Shown in pieces: positions 53,174 to 62,374 of a stretch of 64,000 nucleotides of DNA. Under the pieces are notes generated by a model. The model did not search any database, had not been told where the DNA came from, and worked only from the letters and a program-made list of their open reading frames with translations. This DNA is from Skermanella mucosa (GTDB lineage: Bacteria > Pseudomonadota > Alphaproteobacteria > Azospirillales > Azospirillaceae), in contig NZ_CP086108.1 of NCBI RefSeq assembly GCF_016765655.2, positions 124,001 to 188,000 of the forward strand, given 5' to 3'. A program made the position numbers and the translations under genes. Numbering within the stretch: the stretch's first letter is position 1; each line of letters starts with the position of its first letter.

Positions 53174-54490
53174 TCAGTTCGCGTAGAGGCTGGCGGCACC
53201 CAGCCGCATGATGTGCGGCCGGCCCAGCTTCTCGGCGTTGAAGTCGATGGTGAAGCGGTGGTGCAGGCGCTTTCCGTCCCAGTCGTAGCCCTTGATGAAC
53301 TGGTCGTTGTCGGCGCCCTTCTTGTCCCAATTCGCCAGCAGCGAGGTGGTGAAATAGACCCGCCTTCCGTCCCAGGACTGGGAGACCATGTTGACCTGCC
53401 TGCCGATCGTCTCCTCGTAGATCTGCTTCGGCGCATGCGGGTCGCTGACGTCGAACACCCGCACCTTGCCGTCCATGAAGGTGTCCACGAACAAGGTCTT
53501 GTCGTCGGCGCTGAGGCTGATGTCCACCGGCAGCGGGATGTCTGACGGATTGCCGATGTCGGCGACCGCCTTGGCCTTCCACTCGCCGTCGGCGTCCAGA
53601 TGGATCAGCCAGATCTTGGAGGTCAGCGCCGTGGTGGTGAAGGCATAGTCGTGGGTCGGCCCCCAGGCCCAGCGGATCTCCAGCGGCGCGCCCGGCACGT
53701 GGAACACCTTGCGCGGCTTGCGCTCGTGGAAGTCCCACAGCACGACGGTCTGGCCGAAGCGCTTCATGGCCTCCGGGTCCTTCAGCATCTCGCCGAAGTC
53801 CATCATGTAGTTGGACTTGCCGGTGAAGGACGAGGTCAGCAGCGCGTTCCTGCGCGGCAGGACCCGCTGGTCGTAGCCGTAGCCGTCGGCGACACTCTCG
53901 ACCTCGGCCCCGCGGGGGTCCTCGGCGGTCGGCATCCAGTGCGCGGCCAGGAACCGGCCGTCGTTGGTGTATTCGACCAGCGCCGTGCGCCCGCCCCCGT
54001 CCTTGGCGTTGGACAGCCCCGACATCAGCATGCGTCCGGGCAGGGCATAGGCGCCGTGCGGCCCGACCACGCCGCCGCTGGCTTGGACGAAGTCCTCGAT
54101 CGTGCGTTCCAGCTTCGGGCGGGCCGGATCGGTGTGGATGTCGAAGACGAAGATCCGGCTGGTGTCCAATCCGCTGGTCCAGAAATAGCGGCGGTCGTCG
54201 GTGAAGCCGCCATGGTGCGCCTCGTTGCGGCTGCCGACCGGGGCGCTGGCGATCACCTTGCCATAGGTCGCCGAGCCCGGCCGGACGTCAACCGTCACCA
54301 GCTTGTCCGACCCGTCGCCCATCCCCTCGACGCCCAGGGTCCAGACATAGACGTAATCCTCCTGCCCGGTGATCTTGGGCATGAAAGGCGACATGCAGGT
54401 CTCGTCCGCCACGGCCGGCGCCACGGCCGTGGCGAGCAGCAAGCCCGCCGCCCCGATGAACCGACGCAGGACTCCCCCGACCGTTCCCAT
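53174..54490 (-). CDS. mtoX: Methanethiol oxidase (SBP56 family)
   Basis: This 438-residue protein of the selenium-binding-protein-56 family has an N-terminal signal peptide (FIGAAGLLLATAVAPAVA, about 11-28), as bacterial methanethiol oxidases have. Family segments appear in order: PVGSRNEAHHGGFTDDRRYF, SGGVVGPHGAYALPGRM, DGYGYDQRVLPRRNALLTSS and MVSQSWDGRRVYFTTSLLAN. MtoX oxidises methanethiol to formaldehyde, sulfide and hydrogen peroxide and needs copper; the SCO gene behind it is its usual partner. A MauG-type gene, present in some mtoX loci, is not seen. No good Shine-Dalgarno precedes the ATG. Confidence 0.88.
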   Translation of the reverse strand: MGTVGGVLRRFIGAAGLLLATAVAPAVADETCMSPFMPKITGQEDYVYVWTLGVEGMGDGSDKLVTVDVRPGSATYGKVIASAPVGSRNEAHHGGFTDDRRYFWTSGLDTSRIFVFDIHTDPARPKLERTIEDFVQASGGVVGPHGAYALPGRMLMSGLSNAKDGGGRTALVEYTNDGRFLAAHWMPTAEDPRGAEVESVADGYGYDQRVLPRRNALLTSSFTGKSNYMMDFGEMLKDPEAMKRFGQTVVLWDFHERKPRKVFHVPGAPLEIRWAWGPTHDYAFTTTALTSKIWLIHLDADGEWKAKAVADIGNPSDIPLPVDISLSADDKTLFVDTFMDGKVRVFDVSDPHAPKQIYEETIGRQVNMVSQSWDGRRVYFTTSLLANWDKKGADNDQFIKGYDWDGKRLHHRFTIDFNAEKLGRPHIMRLGAASLYAN

Positions 54491-54758
54491 CGCTCACCTC
54501 GCGCGTTCGCTACCCGAGGCCGCATTATTTACCATAATTCCCCAAGCCGGGGAGAGGCGCATCGGGACATCCGGGACTCATCCGGAGATGCACGCAAGTA
54601 AACATCGACGAAACCGAAGGTGACGGCACGCCGGCGGGCGGCCGCGTTCCGGGGGACCGGACCGGGCCAGAAGGTCGCGGCGGCCGCCCGACCCTTGCCG
54701 ATGGTTGCGGGAGTATGATGCTGTTCGCGCGACCACTACCCGACCGGCGCCCGCGACG

Positions 54759-55063
54759 ATGCAAGCCTCCGATTCCCTGTACCACCGCCTGTTCTCCGAC
54801 CCGGTGATGATCGAGCAGCTCGTGGCGCTGCTGTTCCGGATCGAGATCTGCGACCGGCCGGACGACCTGCCCGGCCTGGTCGCCCAGGCGGTGGCCTGGT
54901 TCAAGGACCATCCGGGCCACGCGACGCTGCGGCTGGCGTTCGGCGATCTGGTGGCGCACGCGGTCGCGGGCTTGGTCGGCGCCCCGCCGGCCGCGACGGT
55001 GCCGATGGATATCGAGGAGGTTCAGGGCTGCTGGCGGAACCCATCAAGAAATGGGAACAGGAA
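54759..55063 (+). pseudogene. Rpn-family recombination-promoting nuclease (transposase-like), internally deleted
   Basis: It opens MQASDSLYHRLFSDPVMIEQ, like the N-terminus of Rpn/PD-(D/E)XK transposase-like proteins, then jumps directly to their C-terminal helices, LVALLFRIEICDRPDDLPGL and HPGHATLRLAFGDLVAHAVA, so the nuclease core (about 150-200 residues) is missing. After EEVQG the frame is lost by one base; the expected ending, LLAEPIKKWEQE, is found in the next frame. It is thus a remnant with a deletion and a frameshift, and it runs straight into terminase-like sequence. Confidence 0.6.
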
Positions 55064-55147
55064 CTGGCCGCCAATGTCGGCGGGGCCGAGGCCGCGCGCC
55101 GGGCCGGCTATTCGGCCAAGGGCGCCAAGCAGCGCGGCGCGTGCCTG

Positions 55148-55627
55148 ATGGCCCGGCCGGAGATCCGCATCCGCGTCGATCAGCTCCGGGCGGCCCGCTC
55201 CGCCGGGATCGAGGTCGAGTTGAAGGAGGCGGCGGAGACGGTCAAGGCGATCATCGCCGACGCGATGGAGAAGAAGCAATGCGCCCTGGCGCTGCGCGCC
55301 GTCGAGCTGCGCCGGAAGCTGTGCGGCATCATGCTGGACAAGCGCATCCCCCATCTGTTCACGGCCGCCCCGCACCCCGACGCCGACCTGGAGGCGCACG
55401 ACCCCGACCCGGCCGAGGAGAACGACGGCCGCCTTGCCGGCGCCGCCGTCGAAATAGTGACCTCGGATAGTGACCCGGCGCCAGGATCGAAGACAGCCGG
55501 CGGGCCGTCGCCCAAGCCGGCGCCCTTCGCCCCGCGCCGGGCGCCCGCCCTGATGACCTCGACCTCGCTGACTCCGCCGCTCCCGATGCCCCAGCCCCTG
55601 CCGATGCCGCTCAGCGCCGCCGGGTGA
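55148..55627 (+). CDS. Phage terminase small subunit-like protein, N-terminally truncated
   Basis: This is a 159-residue frame from the first ATG. Similarity to small terminases starts earlier, in the same frame, at about 55064 (LAANVGGAEAARRAGYSAKG, then AKQRGACLMARPEIRIRVDQ), but no start codon exists there; it runs on from the Rpn tail. The helix region to about residue 75 is followed by a low-complexity Pro/Ala/Ser tail. It probably is a gene remnant from a mobile element, perhaps still expressed as the shorter form. Its 3' end overlaps the converging dehydrogenase gene by 17 bases. Confidence 0.5.
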   Translation: MARPEIRIRVDQLRAARSAGIEVELKEAAETVKAIIADAMEKKQCALALRAVELRRKLCGIMLDKRIPHLFTAAPHPDADLEAHDPDPAEENDGRLAGAAVEIVTSDSDPAPGSKTAGGPSPKPAPFAPRRAPALMTSTSLTPPLPMPQPLPMPLSAAG

Positions 55628-58478
55628 CCCGGTCCACCAGATAGACGATCGAGCGATAGGGCACGCCGGCATGTTCCGACAGGCCGATCTCGCAGGTCCG
55701 GTTGGAGGAATAGCCGCCCTCGGCGTCCCACGGCACCGCCTCCGGCAGGCGGCGCAGCGCATGGTCGTTCAGCTCCGGCGTGGCGAAACCCTTGTCGCCG
55801 GCGAAGCCGCAGCAGCCGACGCCCTCGGGAACCACGACGGTCTCCGCGCAGGCCGCAGCCAAGGCGGTGATCCGGTCGCCCAGGCCCATCCGCTGGGCCG
55901 AGCAATTGACATGGACCAGCACGGGCGCCGTCTCCTTCGCGACGACGTCCAGGCGCGGCATCACGTGGTCGTGCAGGAACTCGATGCTGTCCAGCACGGT
56001 CAGCCGGCCGGCCAGGGTCCGCTTCAGCCGCAGGGTGCAGGCGGAAGCATCCATCACGATCGGGATCCGCCCGCCGTCGCTGGCCTGGGCGAGGGCCGCC
56101 GCCATCGCCTCGGTCATGGCGTCCGCCGTCTCCGCCAGCCCCTTGCTCTCGAACGCCTGGCCGCAGCACAGGCCGCCGAGGCCCTCGGGAAAGACGACGC
56201 GGAAGCCGGCCTTGCCGAGCAGGGCCGAGAACCGCTCGGGCACCCCGTCCCGCTCCGGCGCGTCGGGCGAGGCGCCGAAGGTCCGGGTGGCGCAGCTCGG
56301 CACATAGACCACCGGCGTGCCGGCCGCATCGCCGCCGGCGGACGGAACGGCGCCGGGGGCCGGGAGCGACGGCCCGACCTTGGGGACGCGCCCGCCGGAC
56401 AGCCGCCGCAGCGATCCCGCCAGGGAGACGGTGGCGGTCCGGCCGATCACCCGGCGCGACAGCGCCGCCGCCCCCAGCCCCAGGCGGGCCGCGGCCAGGG
56501 CGCCGCCGAAATGCCGCGCCGCGAGGCTGCCGATCCGGCGGCGCAGCGGCGACTGGGACCGGCCGCGCAGCGCCTTGGTCAGCAGCCCGGTCTCGATCCC
56601 GACCGGGCAGGCGGTGGCGCACAGCCCGCAGGCGGCGCAGGTATCCAGCCCCTGGTAATCGTACAGGCTGCGCAGCCCGGCCTCGCGTTCCGGGTCCGCC
56701 CCGGTGTCGGCCAGGCTGGAAATCTCGCGCCAGCCGACGATGCGCTGGCGCGGCGTCAGGGTCAGCCCGGCCGACGGGCACATGCGCTCGCAGAACCCGC
56801 ATTCGATGCAGGTATCGACCAGCGGGTCCGCCTTGGGCATCGGCTTCAGGTCGCGCAGGTGCGCCTTGGGATCGTCGTTCAGGATCACGCCGGGGTTCAG
56901 GATGCCGAGCGGGTCCAGCAGCGCCTTGATCTCGCGCATCAGAAGATAGGCGTCGCGCCCCCACTCCATCTCGACGAAGGGCGCCATGTTGCGGCCGGTG
57001 CCGTGCTCCGCCTTGAGCGAGCCGTCATAGGTCTCGACAACCAGCTTGCAGACATCGTCCATGAAGGCGGCGTAGCGCTCCACCTCGGAATCGATCGCGA
57101 AATCCTGGGTGAAGACGAAGTGCAGGTTGCCGTCCAGGGCGTGGCCGAAGATGATCGCCTCGTGGTAGCCGTGCTTGGCGAACAGCGCCTGGAGGTCCAG
57201 GGTGGCGGCGGCCAGGTCCTTGATGGGAAAGGCCACGTCCTCGATGATCACCGTGGTGCCGGCCCGGCGCACCGCGCCGACCGCGGGGAACAGGCCCTTG
57301 CGGATCTTCCACAGCTTGCCGTACTCGTCCGCGGCCGAGGTGAAGGCGGCCGGCCCCAGGGTTGCGACGCCGGCCAGGACGGAGGCGATGTCGCGGATAT
57401 TGGCGTCCAGGCCGGCGCCGTCCTCGGCGCGGGTCTCGACCAGCAGCGCGGTGACGCCGTCGGCCAGCCCGCGGATCTCCGCCGGCATGCCGGGCTTGTC
57501 CTCGACCGAGCGGAGCGCCGGCCGGTCCATCAGCTCGACGGCGGAGACGGGGGCCGGCTTCAGCAGCGCCACGGCGCGGCAGGCCTCGCCGATGTCGGGG
57601 AACAGCAGCAGCGCGCTCGCCTTGTGGGCATGGTCGGGCACCGTGCGGTAGGTCACCTCCGCGATGAAGCCCAGCGTTCCTTCCGATCCGATCATCAGGT
57701 GCTGGAGGATCTCGACCGGGTCCTCGAAATCGACCAGTGCGTTGATGCTGTAGCCGGTGGTGTTCTTGATCGCGAACTTGGCGTGGATGCGGGCCGACAG
57801 GTCGGCGTCGGCCCGGGTCGCGGCGCCCAGACCGGCCAGCCGGTCCAGCAACCCGCCGTGGCTCTGCCGGAACCGCGCCAGGCTGTCGGCGTCCCCCGTA
57901 TCGACCAGGGTGCCGTCGGCCAGCAGCAGCCGCATGGAGACCAGCGTCTTGTAGCTGTTGTCCGACGTGCCGCAGCACATGCCCGACGAGTTGTTGGCGG
58001 CGATGCCGCCGATCTTGGCGCTGTCGATGGAGGCCGGGTCCGGGCCGATCTTGCGGGCATAGGCGGCAAGGCGCCAGTTGGCGTCCGCCCCGAGCACGCC
58101 CGGCTGAAGCCGGACCAGCCCGCCGCCCTGCTCCACCACGATCCCGTTCCAGCGGTCGCCCAGCACGACCAGCACGCCGTCGGTCACCGCCTGCCCGGAC
58201 AGGCTGGTGCCGGCCGCGCGGAAAGTGACCGGCAGCCGGTCGCGGCGGCAGGCGGCCAGGATGGCGGCCACCTCCTCCTCGCTCTCCACCTTGACCACCA
58301 CCCGGGGGACCAGCCGGTAGAAGCTGGCGTCGGTGCCGTAGGCCAGCAGCCGCAGCGGGTCGCGGATCACCCGCTCGTTCCCGAGCAGGGCGGTGAATTC
58401 GGCGATCGCGCCGGCGAAGGCATCGGCGGCTGGGTCGGCCGCCCGCGAGGGTCCGGGGAGGGAGGTTCCGTCTGGCAT
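55611..58478 (-). CDS. FAD- and Fe-S-containing D-lactate / 2-hydroxyacid dehydrogenase
   Basis: This is a 955-residue fused protein. Residues about 20-560 are a VAO-type FAD oxidase (AGTSLSGQAVTDGVLVVLGD and GSEGTLGFIAEVTYRTVPD); then two 4Fe-4S motifs, CIECGFCERMCP and CAACGLCATACP; then a CCG-type domain with GLGGLCCGQAFESKG and EGVGCCGFAGDKG. It is the layout of YdiJ and Pseudomonas LldE/Dld-II. With the lactate permease and LldR-like gene nearby, D-lactate oxidation to pyruvate with electrons to quinone is most likely; D-2-hydroxyglutarate is an alternative. The ATG at 58478 has GGAAGG nine bases before it. Confidence 0.9.
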   Translation of the reverse strand: MPDGTSLPGPSRAADPAADAFAGAIAEFTALLGNERVIRDPLRLLAYGTDASFYRLVPRVVVKVESEEEVAAILAACRRDRLPVTFRAAGTSLSGQAVTDGVLVVLGDRWNGIVVEQGGGLVRLQPGVLGADANWRLAAYARKIGPDPASIDSAKIGGIAANNSSGMCCGTSDNSYKTLVSMRLLLADGTLVDTGDADSLARFRQSHGGLLDRLAGLGAATRADADLSARIHAKFAIKNTTGYSINALVDFEDPVEILQHLMIGSEGTLGFIAEVTYRTVPDHAHKASALLLFPDIGEACRAVALLKPAPVSAVELMDRPALRSVEDKPGMPAEIRGLADGVTALLVETRAEDGAGLDANIRDIASVLAGVATLGPAAFTSAADEYGKLWKIRKGLFPAVGAVRRAGTTVIIEDVAFPIKDLAAATLDLQALFAKHGYHEAIIFGHALDGNLHFVFTQDFAIDSEVERYAAFMDDVCKLVVETYDGSLKAEHGTGRNMAPFVEMEWGRDAYLLMREIKALLDPLGILNPGVILNDDPKAHLRDLKPMPKADPLVDTCIECGFCERMCPSAGLTLTPRQRIVGWREISSLADTGADPEREAGLRSLYDYQGLDTCAACGLCATACPVGIETGLLTKALRGRSQSPLRRRIGSLAARHFGGALAAARLGLGAAALSRRVIGRTATVSLAGSLRRLSGGRVPKVGPSLPAPGAVPSAGGDAAGTPVVYVPSCATRTFGASPDAPERDGVPERFSALLGKAGFRVVFPEGLGGLCCGQAFESKGLAETADAMTEAMAAALAQASDGGRIPIVMDASACTLRLKRTLAGRLTVLDSIEFLHDHVMPRLDVVAKETAPVLVHVNCSAQRMGLGDRITALAAACAETVVVPEGVGCCGFAGDKGFATPELNDHALRRLPEAVPWDAEGGYSSNRTCEIGLSEHAGVPYRSIVYLVDRVTRRR

Positions 58479-58672
58479 TCCGCACGCCTTCCTGTCGCCG
58501 GCGGGATGGCGCCGGTCGGCTGTCGAGAAACAGGGAAGCCTTCGGGAGACGCCCGGCATGGCGGGAACGGTGGCGCCCGGCGCGGCAGACATGCGCGCGG
58601 CCCGGCGGTTTCCGGCGTTCCTCCGTCATGCGGCCGTCTCCTCCGGGCCGCTGCGATCACGGATACGCGAAC

Positions 58673-58695
58673 TTACCGGTGTCGTAAAGCGGTAA
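58673..58695. promoter_or_regulatory. Inverted repeat upstream of the dehydrogenase, candidate operator
   Basis: TTACCG and CGGTAA are spaced by 11 bases; the right half continues as GGTAAAAT. It lies 195 bases before the dehydrogenase start and just after the FCD gene. A GGTAAAAT also occurs in the palindrome at 59450. Confidence 0.4.
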
Positions 58696-58732
58696 AATGT
58701 TTTTGCCAAATACCGGAAGCAAGGCGAACAGG

Positions 58733-59326
58733 CTATTTTCCCTTGCCCGTCACGAGGTTGACGCCCTGCTGGCGGCGCAGTGCGACCTCTAGCCGCGCAT
58801 CCGCCCGCTGGGCCTCGCGCAGGGCCTCGGTGGTCGAGGCGATATGGGCGTCCGCGGTGGCGCGCGCCGCCTCCGGGTTGCCGGCGGCTATGGCGTGGAA
58901 GATCGCCTGATGCTGGCGCAGGAAGCTGTCCCGGACGCCGCGGCGCAGATACAGGCTGGTGCGGTCGTAGAACACGTTCTCGCTCATCATGCGGATGAAC
59001 TGCCGCATGATGCCGATCATCACCTGGTTGTGCGCGGCCTCGTATATGGCCAGGTGGAACTCCGCGTCGGCCGCCGCCTCGCGCGAGGGATCGTCCAGGC
59101 CGTGGGCCTCCTCCATGGCGGTCAGGCAGGCCCGCAGCCGCTCGATGTCCGCCGGGGTGGCCCGCTCCGCCGCGAAGGCGGCCGACGGCCCCGCCATCAT
59201 CCGGCGGAACTCCAGGTAGTCGAAGGCGGTCTCCGGATGGCACTGGAGCAGGCGGGTCAGCGGGTCGGCCTCGGCTGCGGCGTCCGCGGCATCCCCTGGA
59301 TCGGTCGCGTCGGATGTGTCGGTCAT
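58733..59326 (-). CDS. FCD-domain protein related to LldR/PdhR, lacking the DNA-binding domain
   Basis: This is a 197-residue protein. Nearly all of it is an FCD ligand-binding domain of the GntR/FadR type: LLQCHPETAFDYLEFRRMM, AAADAEFHLAIYEAAHNQVM and the metal-ligand His region RQHQAIFHAIAAGNPEAARA. In LldR and PdhR a winged helix of about 65 residues precedes this; here there is only an acidic leader (MTDTSDATDPGDAADAAAEA). Extending the frame to 59536 does not give such a helix, nor do the other frames. It lies between the dehydrogenase and the divergent lactate permease, the place for LldR. It may act with another regulator or be decayed. Confidence 0.8.
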   Translation of the reverse strand: MTDTSDATDPGDAADAAAEADPLTRLLQCHPETAFDYLEFRRMMAGPSAAFAAERATPADIERLRACLTAMEEAHGLDDPSREAAADAEFHLAIYEAAHNQVMIGIMRQFIRMMSENVFYDRTSLYLRRGVRDSFLRQHQAIFHAIAAGNPEAARATADAHIASTTEALREAQRADARLEVALRRQQGVNLVTGKGK

Positions 59327-59449
59327 GGGCCGATGATACCGAACGGCCCTGCGGCACTTCAACGCCTGCGACATCCGCGACACCCTTGAAACGCATTTTT
59401 CCATGTACAAGGCGCCGGTTTTTGATTTATCCACCATGATCACAGCCGG

Positions 59450-59470
59450 TACATTAATTTTACCAATGTA
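59450..59470. promoter_or_regulatory. Palindrome upstream of lldP, candidate operator
   Basis: TACATT and AATGTA are separated by nine bases in an A+T-rich patch, 84 bases before the permease start and 124 before the divergent FCD gene. Half sites GGTAAAAT and GGTAC are nearby. Confidence 0.45.
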
Positions 59471-59553
59471 GTCCAGGCTGGCAGAAAATAAACCGCAATC
59501 CGCCGCGACGCGCCCCGACAGGCCCGGGCGCGGCAATCTAGAGTGGAAACAAT

Positions 59554-61254
59554 ATGCAGCCCTGGATGCAAATCTATGACCCGGCAGGCAATCTGTGGGT
59601 CTCCGCGCTGGTCGCGGCGCTTCCGATCATCTTCTTTTTCATGGCGCTGGCCGTCTTCCGGATGAAGGGCCACGTCGCGGCCACCATCACCGTCGCCCTC
59701 GCCCTCGCCGTGGCGATCCTGTTCTACGGCATGCCGGTCGGACAGGCGCTGGCCTCCGCCGGGTACGGCTTCGTCTACGGCCTGTGGCCGATCGCCTGGA
59801 TCATCCTGACCGCCGTCTTCCTGTACAAGGTGACGGTGAAGACGGGCCAGTTCGACATCATCCGCGCGTCGGTCGTGTCGATCACCGAGGACCAGCGCCT
59901 CCAGATGCTGCTGGTCGGCTTCTCCTTCGGCGCCTTCCTGGAAGGGGCCGCCGGCTTCGGAGCACCGGTCGCGATCACCGCGGCCCTCCTGGTCGGGCTG
60001 GGCTTCAACCCGCTCTACGCCGCCGGCCTGTGCCTGATCGCCAACACCGCCCCGGTCGCCTTCGGCGCCATGGGCATCCCGATGATCGTCGCCGGCCAGG
60101 TGACGGGGCTGGAAGCCTTCAAGATCGGCCAGATGGCCGGCCGCCAGCTGCCGCTGCTCGCCGTGTTCGTGCCGTTCTGGATCGTCTTCATCATGGACGG
60201 CGTCCGCGGCGTGCGCGAGACGTGGCCGGCCGTGCTGGTCGCCGGCTCGACCTTCGCCTTCGGCGTCTATTTCACCTCCAACTTCATCGGGCCGGAGCTT
60301 CCGGACATCACCTCCGCCCTGATCAGCCTGGTCAGCCTGACCCTGTTCCTGAAGGTGTGGAAGCCCAAGCGCATCTTCCGCTTCTCCGACCGGGAAGCCG
60401 GCGCCCCCGTTCCCCGCGCCGTCGGGGCCGCGGTCACGCCCACCGCGGACTATGCCACCTATGGCGCCGCCGCCACCTACACGACCGGGCAGGTCATCAA
60501 GGCGTGGTCGCCCTTCCTGGTGCTGACCGTGATCGTGACGATCTGGAGCCTGGCGCCGTTCAAGGCGGCCTTCGCCAAGGCCGGCGCCTTCGCCTCCACC
60601 GTGTTCTATTTCCCGATCGAGGGACTGGACAAGCTGGTCACCAAGGTCGCCCCGATCGTCACCTCGCCCAAGCCCTACGACGCCGTCTACAAGCTGGACC
60701 TGATCTCCGCGACCGGCACCGCGATCCTGCTGACCGCGCTGATCTCGATCTTCTTCCTGCGCATGCGGCCGGCGGCGGCCGTCGCCACCTTCGGCGAGAC
60801 GCTGATGGAGCTGCGCCGCCCGATCTACTCGATCGGCATGGTGCTGGCGTTCGCCTTCATCGCCAACTACTCGGGCCTGTCCTCGACGCTGGCCCTGCTG
60901 CTGGCCGGGACCGGCAAGGCCTTCCCGTTCTTCTCGCCGGTGCTGGGCTGGCTGGGCGTGTTCCTGACCGGGTCGGACACCTCGTCCAACGCCCTGTTCG
61001 GGGCGCTCCAGGCGACCACGGCCCAGCAGCTCGGGCTGTCCGAGATCCTGATGGTCACCGCCAACACCACCGGCGGCGTCACCGGCAAGATGATCTCGCC
61101 GCAGTCGATCGCCGTGGCCTGCGCCGCGGTCGGGCTGGTCGGCCGGGAATCGGACCTGTTCCGCTTCACGCTCAAGCACAGCCTGTTCTTCGTCACGATC
61201 ATCGGCGTGATCACCGTCCTCCAGGCCTATGTCTTCACCTGGATGATCCCCTGA
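59554..61254 (+). CDS. lldP: L-lactate permease
   Basis: This is a 566-residue LctP-family permease with about thirteen to fourteen helices. The family signatures are visible: [56 protein letters not shown] and [19 protein letters not shown]. It takes up lactate (both isomers) and often glycolate with protons. It diverges from the FCD gene. The start fits after GAGTGGAAAC. A strong hairpin at 61273-61306 follows. Confidence 0.94.
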   Translation: MQPWMQIYDPAGNLWVSALVAALPIIFFFMALAVFRMKGHVAATITVALALAVAILFYGMPVGQALASAGYGFVYGLWPIAWIILTAVFLYKVTVKTGQFDIIRASVVSITEDQRLQMLLVGFSFGAFLEGAAGFGAPVAITAALLVGLGFNPLYAAGLCLIANTAPVAFGAMGIPMIVAGQVTGLEAFKIGQMAGRQLPLLAVFVPFWIVFIMDGVRGVRETWPAVLVAGSTFAFGVYFTSNFIGPELPDITSALISLVSLTLFLKVWKPKRIFRFSDREAGAPVPRAVGAAVTPTADYATYGAAATYTTGQVIKAWSPFLVLTVIVTIWSLAPFKAAFAKAGAFASTVFYFPIEGLDKLVTKVAPIVTSPKPYDAVYKLDLISATGTAILLTALISIFFLRMRPAAAVATFGETLMELRRPIYSIGMVLAFAFIANYSGLSSTLALLLAGTGKAFPFFSPVLGWLGVFLTGSDTSSNALFGALQATTAQQLGLSEILMVTANTTGGVTGKMISPQSIAVACAAVGLVGRESDLFRFTLKHSLFFVTIIGVITVLQAYVFTWMIP

Positions 61255-61272
61255 CGGCACGGCATCGGAGGC

Positions 61273-61306
61273 GGGGAGGCCGCGCCTGACGGCGCGCGGC
61301 CTCCCC
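61273..61306. terminator. Strong hairpin after lldP
   Basis: GGGGAGGCCGCGC (61273-61285) pairs perfectly with GCGCGGCCTCCCC (61294-61306). No T-tract follows, so termination may need other factors, but the place, 20 bases past the stop, suits it. Confidence 0.6.
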
Positions 61307-61408
61307 GTCCGCCGTTCCGCCCGGTTCGGCGACATCGGGGCGTGGGGAGTGTTGGGCTGGGGCGGATCCGGTCAACCCGACCGATCGAATGTCCGGAAAG
61401 ATCGAACC

Positions 61409-62374
61409 ATGCCCCTGCTGACCTACCACGCCTCCCACGAGCAGTTCCCCCCGAGCCGGCTGGTGGAACTCGTCCGCCGAGCCGAGGCCGCCGGCTTCCA
61501 GGGCGTCTTCTCGTCGGACCACTACCACCCCTGGGCTCCCTCCCAGGGACATTCCGGGTTCGTCTGGTCCTGGCTGGGCGCCGCCATGCAGGCGACGTCC
61601 CTGTCCTTCGGGCTGATCACCGTGCCCGGCGGCTGGCGCTACCACCCCGCCGTCCTGGCCCAGGCGGTCGCGACCCTGGGGGAGATGTTCCCGGACCGCC
61701 TGCCCTGGATCGCGGTCGGCAGCGGCGAACTGGTCAACGAGCACATCACCGGCGGCGAGTGGCCGGAGAAACCCGAGCGGAACGAGAGACTGAGGGAAGG
61801 CGCGGAGGTGATGCAGGCCCTGCTGCGCGGCGAGGAGGTGACCCGGCGCGGCCGGATCACGGTCTCCGAGGCGAAGCTCTACTCGCTTCCCCGGCGGCAG
61901 ACCAGGCTGGTCGGCGCCGCGGTCAGCGAGGCCACGGCCGAGTGGCTGGGCGGCTGGGCCGACGGCCTGCTGACCGTGGGGCACGGGCCGGACTCCGTGC
62001 GCAAGGTGGTCGAGGCGTTCCGGCGCGGCGGCGGCGAAGGCAAGCCGGTCTATTTCAAGATGGATCTTTGCTGGGCGAGGAGCGAGGAGGAGGCCCTGCG
62101 CCAGGCCCACGAGCAGTGGCGCTTCAACATCCTGGGCGGCAGCGTCAATTGGGACCTGCGCACGCCGGAGGAGTTCGAGGCCGCCGCCCGCTTCGTCCGG
62201 CCTGAGGATTGCCGGGACGCCATCCACGTCTCCTCCGACCTGGGCCGGCTGGCCGGGTTGCTCGCCGAATACGCCGAGATCGGCTTCGCCGGCATCGACC
62301 TGCACAATGTCGGGACGGACCAGGAAGCCTTCATCGACGCCTTCGGCGAGCGGGTCCTGCCCCAGTTCGGCTAG
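61409..62374 (+). CDS. LLM-class flavin-dependent oxidoreductase (TIGR03885-like)
   Basis: This is a 321-residue TIM-barrel flavoprotein of the luciferase-like monooxygenase class. It opens MPLLTYHASHEQFPPSRLVE and has FSSDHYHPWAPSQGHSGFVW, the TIGR03885-like 'non-F420' form, then WIAVGSGELVNEHITGGEWP and LVGAAVSEATAEWLGGWADG. FMN is the expected cofactor; reaction unknown. GGAAAG precedes the ATG by about nine bases. Its stop overlaps that of the converging DUF808 gene. Confidence 0.87.
   Translation: MPLLTYHASHEQFPPSRLVELVRRAEAAGFQGVFSSDHYHPWAPSQGHSGFVWSWLGAAMQATSLSFGLITVPGGWRYHPAVLAQAVATLGEMFPDRLPWIAVGSGELVNEHITGGEWPEKPERNERLREGAEVMQALLRGEEVTRRGRITVSEAKLYSLPRRQTRLVGAAVSEATAEWLGGWADGLLTVGHGPDSVRKVVEAFRRGGGEGKPVYFKMDLCWARSEEEALRQAHEQWRFNILGGSVNWDLRTPEEFEAAARFVRPEDCRDAIHVSSDLGRLAGLLAEYAEIGFAGIDLHNVGTDQEAFIDAFGERVLPQFG

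Noticed and set aside
55671-58910. A 1079-codon plus-strand frame opposite the FAD/Fe-S dehydrogenase
   Set aside because: Same artefact; the minus strand has all FAD and Fe-S motifs in order and the plus-strand product has none.
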